A program made the translations under genes and the position numbers. This document shows, one piece after another, positions 5,205 to 5,676 of a stretch of 5,676 bases of DNA (positions within the stretch are counted from its first letter, which is position 1; each line of letters opens with the position of its first letter). This stretch comes from Deltaproteobacteria bacterium (GTDB lineage: Bacteria; Desulfobacterota; Desulfobaccia; Desulfobaccales; 0-14-0-80-60-11): assembly GCA_023381945.1 (NCBI GenBank), contig JAMCQY010000118.1, positions 1 to 5,676 of the forward strand. The letters are read 5' to 3'. The notes under the pieces were generated by a model that saw only the letters and a program-made list of their open reading frames with translations, made no database searches and was not told the origin of the DNA.

Positions 5205-5676
5205 GCGGTTGCCCGGGAGCGTTTAAGCTTCCAAAAAAAGTACAATACTGCCGCCGCCAAAAGCGCCACGATGACATAGTCCAGGATGTGGGTATAGCGC
5301 TGGATAATCCACCAGTTTTCTTTGAGGCGCACCCCCAGGTAGGTGAGAAAGCCGTTCCACAGGGTGGCGCCTGCCACCGTATAGAGCAGGAACGGCGCCA
5401 GGGACATCTGGGCCAGCCCGGCCGGGATGGAGATGAGATGGCGCACGACCGGGATAAATCGGGAGATAAAGATGGTCTTGCCACCGTGGCGGTTAAAAAA
5501 ATTTTTAGTCCACTCCAAATGGTGCACGTTGAGCAACAGGTAGCGGCCGTAGCGCAGGACCACCGGCTCTCCCAACCTGCCCATACCGTAAGAGAGCAGT
5601 GAGCCGGCGACAGAACCCAGGCTGCTGGCCACCATCACTGCCCAGGGATCGAAATGGCCGCTGAAGATCAGAAAGC
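5201..5676 (-). CDS. DedA-family membrane protein, 5'-truncated by window edge
   Basis: The C-terminal 157 residues of a DedA/VTT (SNARE-associated) inner-membrane protein. Family members help recycle lipid carriers across the membrane (for example undecaprenyl phosphate flippases) and support membrane potential. The frame stays open to position 5676, with FLIFSGHFDPWAVMVASSLG continuing upstream of the first in-window GTG/ATG codons, so those are internal and the true start lies outside; about 45-60 residues are missing. Visible features: the helix ending YGMGRLG, the signature re-entrant segment SRFIPVVRHLISIPAG with its conserved arginines and prolines, a helix FLLYTVAGATLWNGFLTYLG, and a final helix followed by a positively charged tail KLKRSRATA, expected to face the cytosol. 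The stop overlaps the phosphorylase ATG by four bases. Which lipid it handles cannot be told. Confidence 0.93.
   Translation of the reverse strand, partial: FLIFSGHFDPWAVMVASSLGSVAGSLLSYGMGRLGEPVVLRYGRYLLLNVHHLEWTKNFFNRHGGKTIFISRFIPVVRHLISIPAGLAQMSLAPFLLYTVAGATLWNGFLTYLGVRLKENWWIIQRYTHILDYVIVALLAAAVLYFFWKLKRSRATA

Noticed and set aside
5189..5602. 137-codon open frame on the plus strand
   Set aside because: Antisense shadow of the DedA coding region; no domain recognisable.

Overview
The window suggests a bacterium of moderately high GC content. All seven genes lie on the minus strand, so transcription runs from high to low coordinates. The mix of genes (DedA, a divergent nucleoside phosphorylase, a DUF1786 protein, a stand-alone MBL-fold hydrolase, a GDT1-type manganese transporter and an aroK-aroC pair) fits a deltaproteobacterium (Desulfobacterota). 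That placement is inferred from gene content and protein style only, because no phylogenetic marker is present. No mobile element, CRISPR array, tRNA or rRNA was seen.

Layout in the direction of transcription. (1) 5676-3362 is a tightly packed three-gene cluster: the C-terminal part of a DedA-family membrane protein (its 5' end is outside the window), a nucleoside phosphorylase whose start overlaps the DedA stop as ATGA, and a DUF1786/COG4012 protein whose start lies inside the end of the phosphorylase gene. The three are almost certainly co-transcribed and translationally coupled. (2) 3361-3115 is a 247-bp AT-rich gap without a gene. It probably holds the end of the first transcript and the promoter of the next. 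(3) 3114-2272 encodes an MBL-fold metallohydrolase with a very strong Shine-Dalgarno sequence. (4) 2271-2150 is a short gap holding five copies of a 7-base repeat, an inverted repeat, a perfect 8-bp hairpin and a T7 run. (5) 2149-1580 encodes a TMEM165/GDT1 (UPF0016) transporter, probably a manganese exporter. (6) 1493-906 is shikimate kinase, and 916-1 is the first 305 residues of chorismate synthase. The second starts at a TTG inside the last codons of the first.

Working together: aroK and aroC supply the fifth and seventh steps of the shikimate pathway, leading to chorismate, and are coupled by an 11-base overlap. The DedA-phosphorylase-DUF1786 set is the least understood part. DUF1786 carries an inherited 'pyruvate formate-lyase activating enzyme' label, but this protein lacks the radical-SAM cysteine motif and looks like an actin-like (ASKHA) ATP-binding protein. 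Its coupling to a nucleoside phosphorylase is the most interesting lead in the window. The rest is ordinary housekeeping content.
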